A DNA stretch of 64,000 nt from JASSUD01 sp031963415 (GTDB taxonomy: Bacteria; Pseudomonadota; Gammaproteobacteria; Burkholderiales; Burkholderiaceae): NCBI GenBank assembly GCA_031963415.1, contig JASSUI010000001.1, forward strand, positions 1,674,001-1,738,000, in the 5' to 3' direction. The notes under the pieces are model-generated. The model was given only the letters and a program-made list of their open reading frames with translations. It ran no database searches and was not told the origin of the DNA. The translations under genes and the position numbers were made by a program. Below are positions 17,357-26,497 of this stretch, piece after piece. Every line of letters starts with the position of its first letter. Position 1 is the stretch's first letter.

Positions 17357-18460
17357 ATGATTTTCGCACGTTCTCTGCAACGCGAACTTGCCTATACAGC
17401 AGGTGCCATCTTTACGGTGTTGCTCACCTTGGTGTTGGTATCGATGGTGATTCGCATCGTGGGCTTAGCCGCGACAGGCGAGATTGATCCGCGCGATGTA
17501 TTCGTGGTGATTGGTTTAATGACGATTGGTTATCTGCCAGTGATGCTGGTGGTCACGCTTTTCGTCTCGATTCTTTTCGTGTTGACGCGCTGGTATCGTG
17601 ATTCAGAGATGGTGATGTGGTTCTCCGCCGGCGTGAGTCTGACGCAGTTTATTAAGCCAATAGCTATTTTTGCTGCACCGATTATTGCAATGATCACTTT
17701 TTCCGCTCTTTTCAGTTGGCCTTGGTCGCATCAAAAAAGCAAACAGATTTTTGAGAGTTTTGCGCAGCGTGATCAAATATCGATGCTGACTTCCGGGCAG
17801 TTTCGTGAATCAGCGAATAACCATCAGGTATTTTTTGTCGAAAGCTTATTACCTAAAACAATGGAAGTGCGTAATGTGTTTGTCGCCAATACGGAGAACG
17901 GTAAAGTTAGCGTAGTGGTGTCAAGCCGAGGACACCTTAAGACAGAAACTGATGGGGCACGTTTCGTTATATTGGAAAATGGGCGCCGTTATGATGGACT
18001 ACCTGGCCAGCTTGACTATCGGATTATGGAGTTCGAGCGTTACGGCGTGCGCATCGAAAGTCGTCAACTGACAAAAACACAGACGACAACCGGAACGTCG
18101 ACACTTGATCTAATACGCAACCCCACCTCGATCAATTTGGGTGAGCTAGCCTGGCGTATTGGTTTACCGTTAGTCGCGATTAACTTGATGTTACTTGCGA
18201 TTCCCCTCGCTTATCAAAACCCTCGGCGTAGTCGAGCGGTGAATTTGGTGATGGCCGTGCTGATTTACTTTACCTATTCAAATTTGCTTAACTTAATGCA
18301 AGCGTGGATTGAACAAAAGAAACTTTCATTCAGCGTCGGTGTCTGGCTGTTGCATTTAATAGTGACAGCGGGCGTGAGCCTATTTTTCTGGCAACGCTGC
18401 CGTAATCGTCCTTTGTTTGAGGGTTTGGCTAATCGTTTGTCCTTCGCGCGCAAGGGGTAG
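17357..18460 (+). CDS. lptF: LPS export ABC transporter permease LptF
   Basis: LptF is one of the two inner-membrane permeases that, with LptB and LptG, pull LPS from the inner membrane and pass it to LptC/LptA. At 367 residues it has the expected plan: three N-terminal membrane helices, a periplasmic beta-jellyroll (residues about 130-265, FRESANNHQVFFVESLLP), and three C-terminal helices. Its stop lies 2 bases before the lptG ATG. The presence of lptFG says the cell still exports LPS. The ATG at 17357 follows AAAAGG. Confidence 0.95.
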   Translation: MIFARSLQRELAYTAGAIFTVLLTLVLVSMVIRIVGLAATGEIDPRDVFVVIGLMTIGYLPVMLVVTLFVSILFVLTRWYRDSEMVMWFSAGVSLTQFIKPIAIFAAPIIAMITFSALFSWPWSHQKSKQIFESFAQRDQISMLTSGQFRESANNHQVFFVESLLPKTMEVRNVFVANTENGKVSVVVSSRGHLKTETDGARFVILENGRRYDGLPGQLDYRIMEFERYGVRIESRQLTKTQTTTGTSTLDLIRNPTSINLGELAWRIGLPLVAINLMLLAIPLAYQNPRRSRAVNLVMAVLIYFTYSNLLNLMQAWIEQKKLSFSVGVWLLHLIVTAGVSLFFWQRCRNRPLFEGLANRLSFARKG

Positions 18461-18462
18461 TG

Positions 18463-19620
18463 ATGCGTATCTTTGAGCGTTATTTAGCGCGGCAAATTTA
18501 TCAGGTATTTGTTTTTATTTTGTTTGCGTTTTCCGGCTTATTTTTTTTCTTTGATTTAATTAGTGAATTAAATGCAGTGGGACACGGCAATTATAAGTTG
18601 GGCTATGCGATGGTACGGGTAGCCCTGCTGACGCCCTCACGTTTCTACGAAATTATTCCGGTTGCGGCCTTAATTAGCGCAATTTATGTGTTTGCCAATT
18701 TGGCGGCTAATTCTGAATACACGATTTTGCGCGTGTCAGGATTATCCATTCAACAGGCGTTACGTTCATTGATGAAGATTGGCGTACCGTTGATTGCGAT
18801 TCTATTTTTACTTGGAGAGCTTATCGGTCCTTATGCTGATCAACTATCTGAGCGCATCCGCTTAAGAGCGTTGGGTTCAACGGTATCGTCAAACTTTCAA
18901 TCAGGGGTATGGGTCAAAGATACGTTAGAGAATGATGGTCAAGGTCAACAAATTACACGCTTTATAAATGTTGGCAGCCTTGAGCCGGATGCAACCATTC
19001 GTAACGTCCGTATTTATGAATTCGATAACCAGTTTCGATTAACGGGCATTCATACCGCGCAAAGTGGGCAATTTGCTCCCCCTAATCATTGGCAGTTAAA
19101 AAAAGTCACAACGACTCGCTTAATTGATCTGCCTAAACCATCTACTGATGCAACCAATGCGTCAGATTCTTTACGCCCTCTTTATCGCTCGCAGCAAACT
19201 ACGCTGCCTGAATACTTAATGCGCTCACAATTGACGCCCGCGATACTCTCAGTGCTGTTGGTTTCTGCTGAGCGTATGTCAATTCTTGATTTATATTCAT
19301 ATATCAGTCATCTGAAAGAAAACCGCCAAGACACGCAGCCTTACGAGATTGCACTGTGGCGTAAATTTGTCTATCCGTTTGCTGTGTTAGTGATGCTCTC
19401 TCTGTCCTTGCCTTTTGCTTATTTACATACTCGTGCAGGGGGAGTGGGTATTAAAGTATTTGGCGGCATCATGCTTGGCATGAGCTTTCAACTGATTAAC
19501 ACGCTGTTTTCTCATATTGGTACGTTGCAAACTTGGCCTGCGCCGCTTACCGCCGCGTTACCCAGCATTATGTATTTGGTACTCAGCATTGCCTCTTTGC
19601 GCTGGATCGACCGCCACTAG
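18463..19620 (+). CDS. lptG: LPS export ABC transporter permease LptG
   Basis: LptG is the partner permease of LptF. It has 385 residues with the same 3+3 helix layout around a periplasmic jellyroll. The conserved N-terminus MRIFERYLARQIYQVF and the late segment RKFVYPFAVLVMLSLSLPFA are diagnostic. The ATG at 18463 is chosen over the overlapping GTG because AGGGG lies 6 bases upstream. It is translationally coupled to lptF. The 115 bases after it hold no feature. Confidence 0.95.
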   Translation: MRIFERYLARQIYQVFVFILFAFSGLFFFFDLISELNAVGHGNYKLGYAMVRVALLTPSRFYEIIPVAALISAIYVFANLAANSEYTILRVSGLSIQQALRSLMKIGVPLIAILFLLGELIGPYADQLSERIRLRALGSTVSSNFQSGVWVKDTLENDGQGQQITRFINVGSLEPDATIRNVRIYEFDNQFRLTGIHTAQSGQFAPPNHWQLKKVTTTRLIDLPKPSTDATNASDSLRPLYRSQQTTLPEYLMRSQLTPAILSVLLVSAERMSILDLYSYISHLKENRQDTQPYEIALWRKFVYPFAVLVMLSLSLPFAYLHTRAGGVGIKVFGGIMLGMSFQLINTLFSHIGTLQTWPAPLTAALPSIMYLVLSIASLRWIDRH

Positions 19621-19735
19621 AGCCGTTTTAGGCTGCTCCCTAGCGCTGGCTTGCCAGTGACCTTTGCCTGCACCGCTTTTTTAAAGATGATGAACAGGTT
19701 GTGAAAAGATGTGTGTTTAGTTATAGGAGAGCAAG

Positions 19736-20422
19736 ATGAAAAAATATATCGTTATGTTGGCCTTACTACCTCTGATTATGTTTGGCACAGCAGCGTGTGC
19801 GCTAAATCGACTGGATGCAGAGGCATCTTCAATCGCTGATAACGCTGGCAGCTACAGTCAACAAAAACACAAGCACTCTGCTGATCGCAGATCAGTAGCA
19901 GAGCTACCTGAGTATTCTGAATTTATAAAAACGCAAGTGGCTTTTGCGCCTTGGGATGATGTGGAAGGGCTCATTGTAAAAGCACTCGATAAGGCACGTG
20001 ACCAGATATTAGTGCAAGCGTATGTGCTTTCTAATAAAAAGATTACCGCAGCGTTACTGCGAGCACATGCAAGACACGTCAAAGTGCAGGTCTTAGTTGA
20101 CGATACGCAAAGACGAAAACGCGCTTCTCGAGTGGCTGAACTCGCACGTGCCGGTATTCCTGTGCGTTTAGAAATGCGCTATCACAGTGCGCATAATAAA
20201 TTGATGGTGATTGATGTAGAAAATCCATTTAATGCCACGGTGATCACCGGTAGCATGAATTACAGCGATAATTCTCCATATAGAAATGCTGAAAATGTGC
20301 TGACTATTACTGGCTCCCGAGTACTAGCACGAGACTATGCGAAGAATTGGCAGCGCCACGCCGAGCAAGCGGTACCTTATGAAGATATCGCTTGCCGTGG
20401 TAGTCAAATTTACTGCAGATAG
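19736..20422 (+). CDS. PLD-family nuclease, exported (Nuc/pKM101-like)
   Basis: This 228-residue protein has an N-terminal signal sequence ending at TAAC-ALN, perhaps a poor lipobox, so it is periplasmic or lipid-anchored. One phospholipase D catalytic motif is present: H-x-K-x4-D-x6-GSMN in HNKLMVIDVENPF...ITGSMN. Single-HKD proteins of this size act as dimers; the best known is the Nuc endonuclease of IncN plasmid pKM101. Its gene faces the end of the Trb/VirB cluster, and such nucleases often travel with conjugation modules. SD AGGAGAGC precedes the ATG. Confidence 0.85.
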   Translation: MKKYIVMLALLPLIMFGTAACALNRLDAEASSIADNAGSYSQQKHKHSADRRSVAELPEYSEFIKTQVAFAPWDDVEGLIVKALDKARDQILVQAYVLSNKKITAALLRAHARHVKVQVLVDDTQRRKRASRVAELARAGIPVRLEMRYHSAHNKLMVIDVENPFNATVITGSMNYSDNSPYRNAENVLTITGSRVLARDYAKNWQRHAEQAVPYEDIACRGSQIYCR

Positions 20423-20423
20423 A

Positions 20424-20984
20424 TTATTTTGTTGGTCGCGTTGTGGGGGCTGATGGTGCTGTGGGTGCCTTGGGTGTCGTTGGAGAGGGTGGTCCGCTTC
20501 CTTCAAGCGAGTAATTAGGCGCCGATTTCCCCTCGTAGTATTCGGTAAGCGGTTGAGTAATAGGAGGGTTGTCCGTGGTAGAAGAGTCTGACTTAGAATC
20601 CTCTGATTTGAGCTTCCATTGACGGGTAAACAACTTATTTTGCATGTAGACATCGATGACTGCTTCTGCGCGACATTCTCCCTTATCATCTTTTAAATCA
20701 GGGCGGCAGTAATCTTTCGTAGCTTTGCGGTGTGTAACAGCCATGTCAGAAGATTTGGGAGATGGGTCACCGCAACCTACCGTATGATCGCCTTCTAGAA
20801 AGGTGTTAAACACATCGGTGATCAACGATGGGCATGTAGGCTCTTTTAAAAATTCCGCGCTTATCATACAGAAATAGGTTTGACAGGCTTTGTCAGGCTC
20901 CTCATTTTGTGCGTACGCGGTTTGGAGGCTAGTCAGCATGGCCAGGCCAGCTAAACAAGATAAAGTGCGGCGGAGGGAAATCAT
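20424..20984 (-). CDS. TrbM/KikA-like secreted protein
   Basis: This 186-residue protein has a signal peptide (residues 1-25, cleavage after AYA). A cysteine-containing region ACQTYFCMISAEFLKEPTC and a later CGDPSP resemble the TrbM/KikA family of conjugation accessory proteins (C-x3-FC-x9-C spacing). The C-terminal 60 residues are Pro/Ser/Thr-rich (PPSPTTPKAPTAPSAPTT) and probably disordered. It lies downstream of virD4 at the 3' end of the secretion operon. The family assignment is by motif and location, moderately sure. The precise role of TrbM is not established. Confidence 0.55.
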   Translation of the reverse strand: MISLRRTLSCLAGLAMLTSLQTAYAQNEEPDKACQTYFCMISAEFLKEPTCPSLITDVFNTFLEGDHTVGCGDPSPKSSDMAVTHRKATKDYCRPDLKDDKGECRAEAVIDVYMQNKLFTRQWKLKSEDSKSDSSTTDNPPITQPLTEYYEGKSAPNYSLEGSGPPSPTTPKAPTAPSAPTTRPTK

Positions 20985-21068
20985 ATTGCGTTGTTATTAA
21001 TTAGTTAGGTTTGTTTTGATAAAAATTGAATAGGCTGCGAGCATCGATTTTCTTTGCCCGAGCTTTAT

Positions 21069-22973
21069 TCAGCCTTGGGGACCATTCAAACGATCGCTAA
21101 AGGCAGGTGCTGGTACTTTGGAGCGTTCAGAAAAAGTAGGATCCAAAAAGTAAAGGATTTGTTTGCCATAAATAGGCGCGTGGCCTGCCATAAAAATAAG
21201 CATATCGCCGGCTTCCTTAACGTTGCCCTTCGCATCTTTTTGTGCAGCAGGCAAACGCATGACTTCATCGGCTGTCAATAATGGACGTTGGGTCTCTTGG
21301 CGTGAAGCAGATACGTTTGATAATCCGCCGAGTTTACTGCCCGAATAAGAGTGAGATTGTTTAACAACCGTTGCAGTCCCCGCCATCTTAGAGAGTAGTT
21401 CTGCCGTTTCTACTTTGTTAGGCGCATACGCTACCCGCACGTGACAGTTAGAAAAAATACTTTCATCTTTTCCATAAGCGGTCCATAACTGAGAGATATC
21501 TTGAATAATCAAATAAGCTTTCAGGCCATAACCAGCAATAAAAGCAAGCGCCTCTTCAAAAACTTCTAGCTTGCCAAGACTTGGAAATTCGTCGATCAAC
21601 AACAGCAGCCGATGCTTATAACCTGCGATGCTGCGTCCGTCTTTAAATTCCATTTTTTCAGTCAGCGCACGCATGATTTGCGTGACGACAAGTCGTATCA
21701 GTGGCTTGATGCGGTCTTTATCAGAAGGGGGAACAACAAGATACAGAGAGGTGGGTGAATCATGATTCATCAAGTCACTGATTTTGAAATCACTACACGT
21801 CGTATTACGCGCGACAATCGGATCTCGATATAAAGTTAGATAAGAGACAGCCGTCGACAGTACGCTGGACATTTCTTCTTCTGCTTTATTCAGCATGTCT
21901 CGCGCAACGGCAGCAACCACGGGGTGGGTATAGGTACGTTGATTTTCAGCATCGAGCCAGTCGCGCTCACCAAAAATATCATGCGCCGTGTTCAGCATCG
22001 ACTCAAGCGTTTCTTGAATCGTACGTGTTGGGTTCGTCAAAAACTGGACAATCCCATTCAGCGTTTTATTGGGTTCGGAATATAAAACGTGAATTAGCGT
22101 GCCAACTAATAATGCCTGACCCGTTTTCTGCCAGTGGTCTTGTAGACCTTTACCATCCGGATCGACAATCATCGTCATGATGTTTTGCGCATCAGACACT
22201 TCTCTATCTGTGCCAATGCGAACTTGATCTAACGGATTAAAGCGCGCACCAGAGCCATCGGTGCAGGTAGGTTCAAACTTTAGTACCTTATTGCCCGCTT
22301 CTTTTTGTCGCCAACCAGAGGTCAACGCCCAGTTTTCCCCTTTAATATCGTAGACCAACACGCTATGCGGCCAAGAAAGCAGCGTAGGTAACACCAATCC
22401 CACCCCTTTACCTGAACGGGTTGGCGCAAAAGCCATAATGTGTTCAGGGCCATCATGCCGCAGGTAATTGACTTGGCCATTTTTGGGGTTTTTCCATGCA
22501 CCGATATAAACCCCACTACCCGAACCTAATAAACCCGTTGCGTTAACTTCTTTTTCCGTCGCCCAATGTGCAGAGCCGTGAAGGCTTTCAGAGCCTTTAT
22601 CGATTTCATTAAACGCTTTTTGTGCGCGATAAAGTACGTAACTGATGGAACAAGCTACGCCAATTGCAGTAAACCAGAGCGCTTGAGTGAGATAGCGCGA
22701 TATCTGTTCGTCTCCCAGCTTAATATATCTGGCATACCATGCTGCCCCGTCCAACGGGCCGTAGAGTTTAAATGAATCCAATGCTAGCATCGGTTCACCT
22801 AATGCTGGCTGGTAGCCAAAACGATAAGCTAAATACTGCGTACTAATGTAAAAAATAATAGTAATAAACAAAACGCCCATTGCAATAAAGCGCCACAAGA
22901 TTGCACTTGGGTTAGCAGACTGAGTTGGCAGTTGATAGAGCGGAGTTTGTAATGGGTTAGGCGCATTACTCAT
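21069..22973 (-). CDS. virD4: Type IV secretion coupling ATPase VirD4/TraG
   Basis: This is the inner-membrane coupling protein that selects substrates (DNA-relaxase complexes or effectors) for the type IV channel. It has 634 residues. N-terminal membrane helices (residues about 27-45 and 97-115) are followed by the motor domain with Walker A APTRSGKGVGLVLPTLL, Walker B region RLLLLIDEFPSLGKLEVFEE and the motif LIIQDISQLWTAYGK. It belongs to the TraG/VirD4 type of P-type systems. It is downstream of virB10 but separated by a 117-base repeat. A coupling protein means the system is built to export a selected cargo. Confidence 0.93.
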   Translation of the reverse strand: MSNAPNPLQTPLYQLPTQSANPSAILWRFIAMGVLFITIIFYISTQYLAYRFGYQPALGEPMLALDSFKLYGPLDGAAWYARYIKLGDEQISRYLTQALWFTAIGVACSISYVLYRAQKAFNEIDKGSESLHGSAHWATEKEVNATGLLGSGSGVYIGAWKNPKNGQVNYLRHDGPEHIMAFAPTRSGKGVGLVLPTLLSWPHSVLVYDIKGENWALTSGWRQKEAGNKVLKFEPTCTDGSGARFNPLDQVRIGTDREVSDAQNIMTMIVDPDGKGLQDHWQKTGQALLVGTLIHVLYSEPNKTLNGIVQFLTNPTRTIQETLESMLNTAHDIFGERDWLDAENQRTYTHPVVAAVARDMLNKAEEEMSSVLSTAVSYLTLYRDPIVARNTTCSDFKISDLMNHDSPTSLYLVVPPSDKDRIKPLIRLVVTQIMRALTEKMEFKDGRSIAGYKHRLLLLIDEFPSLGKLEVFEEALAFIAGYGLKAYLIIQDISQLWTAYGKDESIFSNCHVRVAYAPNKVETAELLSKMAGTATVVKQSHSYSGSKLGGLSNVSASRQETQRPLLTADEVMRLPAAQKDAKGNVKEAGDMLIFMAGHAPIYGKQILYFLDPTFSERSKVPAPAFSDRLNGPQG

Positions 22974-23028
22974 AAAAAGACAGCCTAATTGAATAAAAAA
23001 TAAAGATTGTTGTGGGAGAAGGGGGAGC

Positions 23029-23144
23029 TAGGGAAGCACTGAATAAACCGTTAGCGGCTGGACATGCAACTAAGGCCTCCTTGCCGTATTCTTGTATGGG
23101 TAGCCAAGGCATACCATGCCCTCGACTTATTTAGCGCTTCTCTA
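23029..23144. repeat. MITE-like repeat, family D, between virB10 and virD4
   Basis: TAGGGAAGCACTGAATAA at the left and, inverted, TAGAGAAGCGCTAAATAA at the right bound 116 bases. It lies inside the secretion operon between two genes, without disrupting either reading frame. Confidence 0.65.
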
Positions 23145-23180
23145 GCTTACGCAACCTTTCTCCAATTCAAAAAAACTGAC

Positions 23181-24410
23181 TTATTGATATTCTTCTTCAA
23201 ATACCAGATCTTTATTCACCATCACGACAAATTGATAACCCTTACGGATTTCAATAGTAGGTTGCACGTGTAAGTGACGCCGGGCGATGCTCATTCCTAA
23301 TTGCATCATTTGTTGACCCATTGCAGCAGCGGCAGTTTGTTGTGGAAAAAATACCGTATTGCTATCTGCAGAAGGTTGTGGCTGTGAGAGCTGCACACCA
23401 GCAGAGAAGATGGATAATAAGAGTCCCGCACCAATCATACGCATGTAATGATTGTTGACGCGATCATGAAATCCTGACATCCCAGCTGTATCATGACCTG
23501 TCATGCCTCCTAACTCTACTGTCTCAGCGCGTGGATAAATTAATCTGTTCCACGACACTAGTAAGCGCGATTGACCAAAAACAATACTCGAATCGTAGCG
23601 ACCGAAGAGTTTGGTGCCCTGAGGGATTAAAAGATATTTTCCGGTAGCCGTATCAAAAACATTTTGCGAAACCTGTGCAACGATTTCACCAGGCAAGTCC
23701 GAATTAATCTCAGTAATTAACACCGCAGGAATAACCGTTCCTGTTTTGATTTCAAACTTACTGTTAGGTGGTTTGATGCTGACTGCCCTGGTTTCAGTTT
23801 GACTCTCTGCAGAACGATTCAGAAAATCTTCTTTTTTTCCCTGATGATTAGCCTCAGACCCTTCCCCAAGATCATCTGCCCAGTTGCTCGTCAGCGAGCG
23901 CGTGACATTAGCAGAAGACCTTCCGCTATTAGCGGGGGACCTTCCACTATTAGCAGAGTTATTTGCACCACCAGCATTGTTCGCCGAATCGAACTGAGGG
24001 ACCTCGGTATCTGCCAGCATAGCTTGAGCCACTGCTTTCTCTTCTGCGGTAGGGCCTGTGGGCGTAGCGGGCATCGTTGAGGTCGGAGGAAGCGCAGGTG
24101 GCGAATAGTTGTTGGTATTTCCTCCAGTACTATTCGGTAAAGGAGGTAATTCAGGAATGTAGTTACCATTCTTATTTTGCGTGTTAAAAGCTGGCTGAAG
24201 GCCAGTGGTCTCTGCTTGATCAGATTGCGCATCTTCCTCTTTTTTGCTCCCATTAGGGGGGCGTGAAACATTAAAAACAATAATCAGAAGCAGGGCAGCA
24301 AGCACGCTAAATATAATAAAAACCACGCGTTTATTTAGATGTGTGCTTAATTGAGGCTTGCCGCTCAACTCTAATTTATCGGGCGATTTAGTGACTGGAG
24401 TATCGGACAT
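23181..24410 (-). CDS. virB10: Type IV secretion protein VirB10/TrbI
   Basis: VirB10 spans the envelope and links the inner-membrane ATPases to the outer-membrane pore. In 409 residues it has a cytoplasmic N-terminus, one membrane helix (residues about 29-46, VVFIIFSVLAALLLIIVF), a Pro/Asn-rich periplasmic linker and the C-terminal TrbI domain: TGTVIPAVLITEINSDLPG, VAQVSQNVFDTATGKYLLIPQGTKLFG split by conserved glycines, and the antenna region. The linker contains short NSGRSPANSGRSSAN repeats. It starts 2 bases after the virB9 stop. Confidence 0.94.
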   Translation of the reverse strand: MSDTPVTKSPDKLELSGKPQLSTHLNKRVVFIIFSVLAALLLIIVFNVSRPPNGSKKEEDAQSDQAETTGLQPAFNTQNKNGNYIPELPPLPNSTGGNTNNYSPPALPPTSTMPATPTGPTAEEKAVAQAMLADTEVPQFDSANNAGGANNSANSGRSPANSGRSSANVTRSLTSNWADDLGEGSEANHQGKKEDFLNRSAESQTETRAVSIKPPNSKFEIKTGTVIPAVLITEINSDLPGEIVAQVSQNVFDTATGKYLLIPQGTKLFGRYDSSIVFGQSRLLVSWNRLIYPRAETVELGGMTGHDTAGMSGFHDRVNNHYMRMIGAGLLLSIFSAGVQLSQPQPSADSNTVFFPQQTAAAAMGQQMMQLGMSIARRHLHVQPTIEIRKGYQFVVMVNKDLVFEEEYQ

Positions 24411-24412
24411 AT

Positions 24413-25621
24413 TTACTCCGTGCGTGAAATGCAGCGATTAAAAATACCTCTCGCAATGCAATTGTCGCGAGTAATTTCTATACGTTGTTGATTTCCGGCG
24501 ACGCCTGAGATTAACGCTAGTTTGTCAATCATTCGATCAATAATAAACATATTGCCTTTGAGTCGATAATTGACGATCTGCTCTGTTTTGTCTGCACCAA
24601 TCATGATCAGAACAGGCGCTTCTTCAACCGGCATCGTGTCATTCATCGTAATGAAAGTACGGGAGCCATCGTCTAACACACGGATTGGCTTAAATTTAGG
24701 TTTACCTTTAACCACTTTGATACCGTAGTTAAAGTGCATCTGGTCGACTGAAATAATTGGGAAGTCACTATTTAACGTAGGGCTGCTAGAAGAAACTTTA
24801 TCGCTGCCTGCAGCCTGAGCGATCTTCTGCCAAGCGCGCGCATTCGTCTCAGGGTATTCAAAAGAAACCCGCGATGCGTATTGTTTGCTCGTTGAGACTA
24901 AACGGAGATGGTAGGTTCGTCGATCAGTTGGAATTATCAAGTTTGTATCTAAGCCAACATCAGTCGCCTTGATAATAAGATGGGTGATAGTTTGGTTATT
25001 TTCTTTAGAAACGGCAGGAGATACCTTCCAACGTACTGTGTCACCCACATGCGGCGTACCTTGCACAATCTCGCCTGGCTCAAGCTCAATATCACAGACG
25101 CGTAGCGGGGCGCAGATAATGGTAGGGGCTGAATCCCCATACATAAACATAACGCGTCCGTTTTCACCCATGCTAGGCAGTGCACGAGAATTATTCGCCC
25201 ATGCTAAAGATTTCTGTACAGCCTGTTTTGCAGGTCGACTAACAGCCGTACTACCATTGTCATTACCCAACTCTATATGCTTTGTAGGCCTAGATTTTGG
25301 CAGAGGGATTTGAGGCAGCGGCGTAACCTTTTTCGTCGACGCAGCAGAGGCCGGTGGTGGATCAATTGCCTGATTAGGAAGTGCAGACGCAGCGGCAGGC
25401 GCATCGTCAGGTGCAGATAAAACAGGGATATCTGTTTCAGTTTTTGTCGAGGAAGAGAGGGGAGTTGATTCCTTGGTACCTGCTATTGTTGCGATCTTCA
25501 TTGGCGTAGAGGGGAACGGAGGCTGCAGTGGCTCATAAGCCGCTTGAGCTGCGATTGTTTGAGTCGTCCATCCTCCTAAGAGACCCATCAATATAAAAGC
25601 AATATTTTTGTGTTTTTGCAT
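24413..25621 (-). CDS. virB9: Type IV secretion protein VirB9/TrbG
   Basis: VirB9/TrbG forms the outer-membrane core ring with VirB10. The ATG at 25621 gives about 402 residues beginning with a signal peptide (MQKHKNIAFILMGLLGG, cleavage near IAA). A GTG at 25675 would add 18 Lys-rich residues and is less likely. A long Pro/Ala/Ser linker is followed by the VirB9 beta-domain: GDSAPTIICAPLRVCDIELE, VRWKVSP, and the C-terminal PVEEAPVLIMIGAD. Two cysteines at the end (CIARGIFNRC) could form a disulphide. No virB7/trbH lipoprotein gene is found next to it. Confidence 0.93.
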   Translation of the reverse strand: MQKHKNIAFILMGLLGGWTTQTIAAQAAYEPLQPPFPSTPMKIATIAGTKESTPLSSSTKTETDIPVLSAPDDAPAAASALPNQAIDPPPASAASTKKVTPLPQIPLPKSRPTKHIELGNDNGSTAVSRPAKQAVQKSLAWANNSRALPSMGENGRVMFMYGDSAPTIICAPLRVCDIELEPGEIVQGTPHVGDTVRWKVSPAVSKENNQTITHLIIKATDVGLDTNLIIPTDRRTYHLRLVSTSKQYASRVSFEYPETNARAWQKIAQAAGSDKVSSSSPTLNSDFPIISVDQMHFNYGIKVVKGKPKFKPIRVLDDGSRTFITMNDTMPVEEAPVLIMIGADKTEQIVNYRLKGNMFIIDRMIDKLALISGVAGNQQRIEITRDNCIARGIFNRCISRTE

Positions 25622-25703
25622 GAGATTATTTTTCTTTTTTAAATTTTTAAATTTATTTATTGTTTTTTTAGGCACGGAACGTTGTATAAGTCGCGCGCAA
25701 GGT

Positions 25704-26465
25704 TTACATCTGCTGTGCCCAATTCAAATCTGTCACGTAGACGCCAAACGGATTTAATAATATTTGGGCTTCCGCCTTTGGCGGATCTAACTTTACTGTT
25801 AAAAAAGCTCTCCAACGTACTTTTCCTTTTGATGCTCCATTTAACTCAAAAGTTTCTTCGGTCCAGTCTATCTGCCAGGTTTCTGGAGAGATCGGCAGAA
25901 TGGAATTCAGCTCTATCCACACTTTGCTATTGCCCGCTCGCTTAAACGGATTATTAGCCTTGAAATAATCGTTAAATTTATGGAGGGCAGCAGAGGCGGT
26001 GGGAATCATTGCATAGAGTTGTTTGAGTGCATCGCGTTGCATTGTTCTGTCAGTGGTGACTAAGCGCCAGCTTTGGATAAAACGTCCAAGTGACGCTTTA
26101 ATAATGCGTGGGTCGGCTGTAGCTCCTTTGGTGAGGATATTCACCGTCCTGGATTCTCCTAATTTATCAACTTCCACCACGTAAGGAACTAATTTGTTTT
26201 GCGCGCCGACATAACTGAGTCCACCGGCGCAGACAAGCGCTATGAGAGCAGAAAGCACAGCGATAAAGCGCCAGTTCTTAGCCTGATTAATATAGTCGCC
26301 ATAACGTTCATTCCATTCTCTACGTGCTTCTACGTAAGGATTTAATTCCCTTTGTTCATCGGTAGCCTTAACTTTTTTTTCTGCTTGGTTAGCAGAGTGA
26401 TTGGCTAATTTAACTCGAAGAAATGACGCTTGGTATCTTCTAAAGAGTGAGGTAAAAATATTCAC
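25704..26465 (-). CDS. virB8: Type IV secretion protein VirB8/TrbF
   Basis: VirB8 is a bitopic inner-membrane assembly factor. It has 253 residues: a cytoplasmic N-terminus with NPYVEARREWNERYGDYI, a membrane helix (WRFIAVLSALIALVCAGGLSY, residues about 82-102 with charged flanks) and a periplasmic NTF2-like domain with LVPYVVEVDKLGE. This is the TrbF form, where the order VirB6-VirB8-VirB9-VirB10 parallels TrbL-F-G-I. The start codon is GTG at 26465. Confidence 0.92.
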   Translation of the reverse strand: MNIFTSLFRRYQASFLRVKLANHSANQAEKKVKATDEQRELNPYVEARREWNERYGDYINQAKNWRFIAVLSALIALVCAGGLSYVGAQNKLVPYVVEVDKLGESRTVNILTKGATADPRIIKASLGRFIQSWRLVTTDRTMQRDALKQLYAMIPTASAALHKFNDYFKANNPFKRAGNSKVWIELNSILPISPETWQIDWTEETFELNGASKGKVRWRAFLTVKLDPPKAEAQILLNPFGVYVTDLNWAQQM

Positions 26466-26497
26466 GAGTGTTTAAAGTAAGAAGGTTAGGAGGGATC

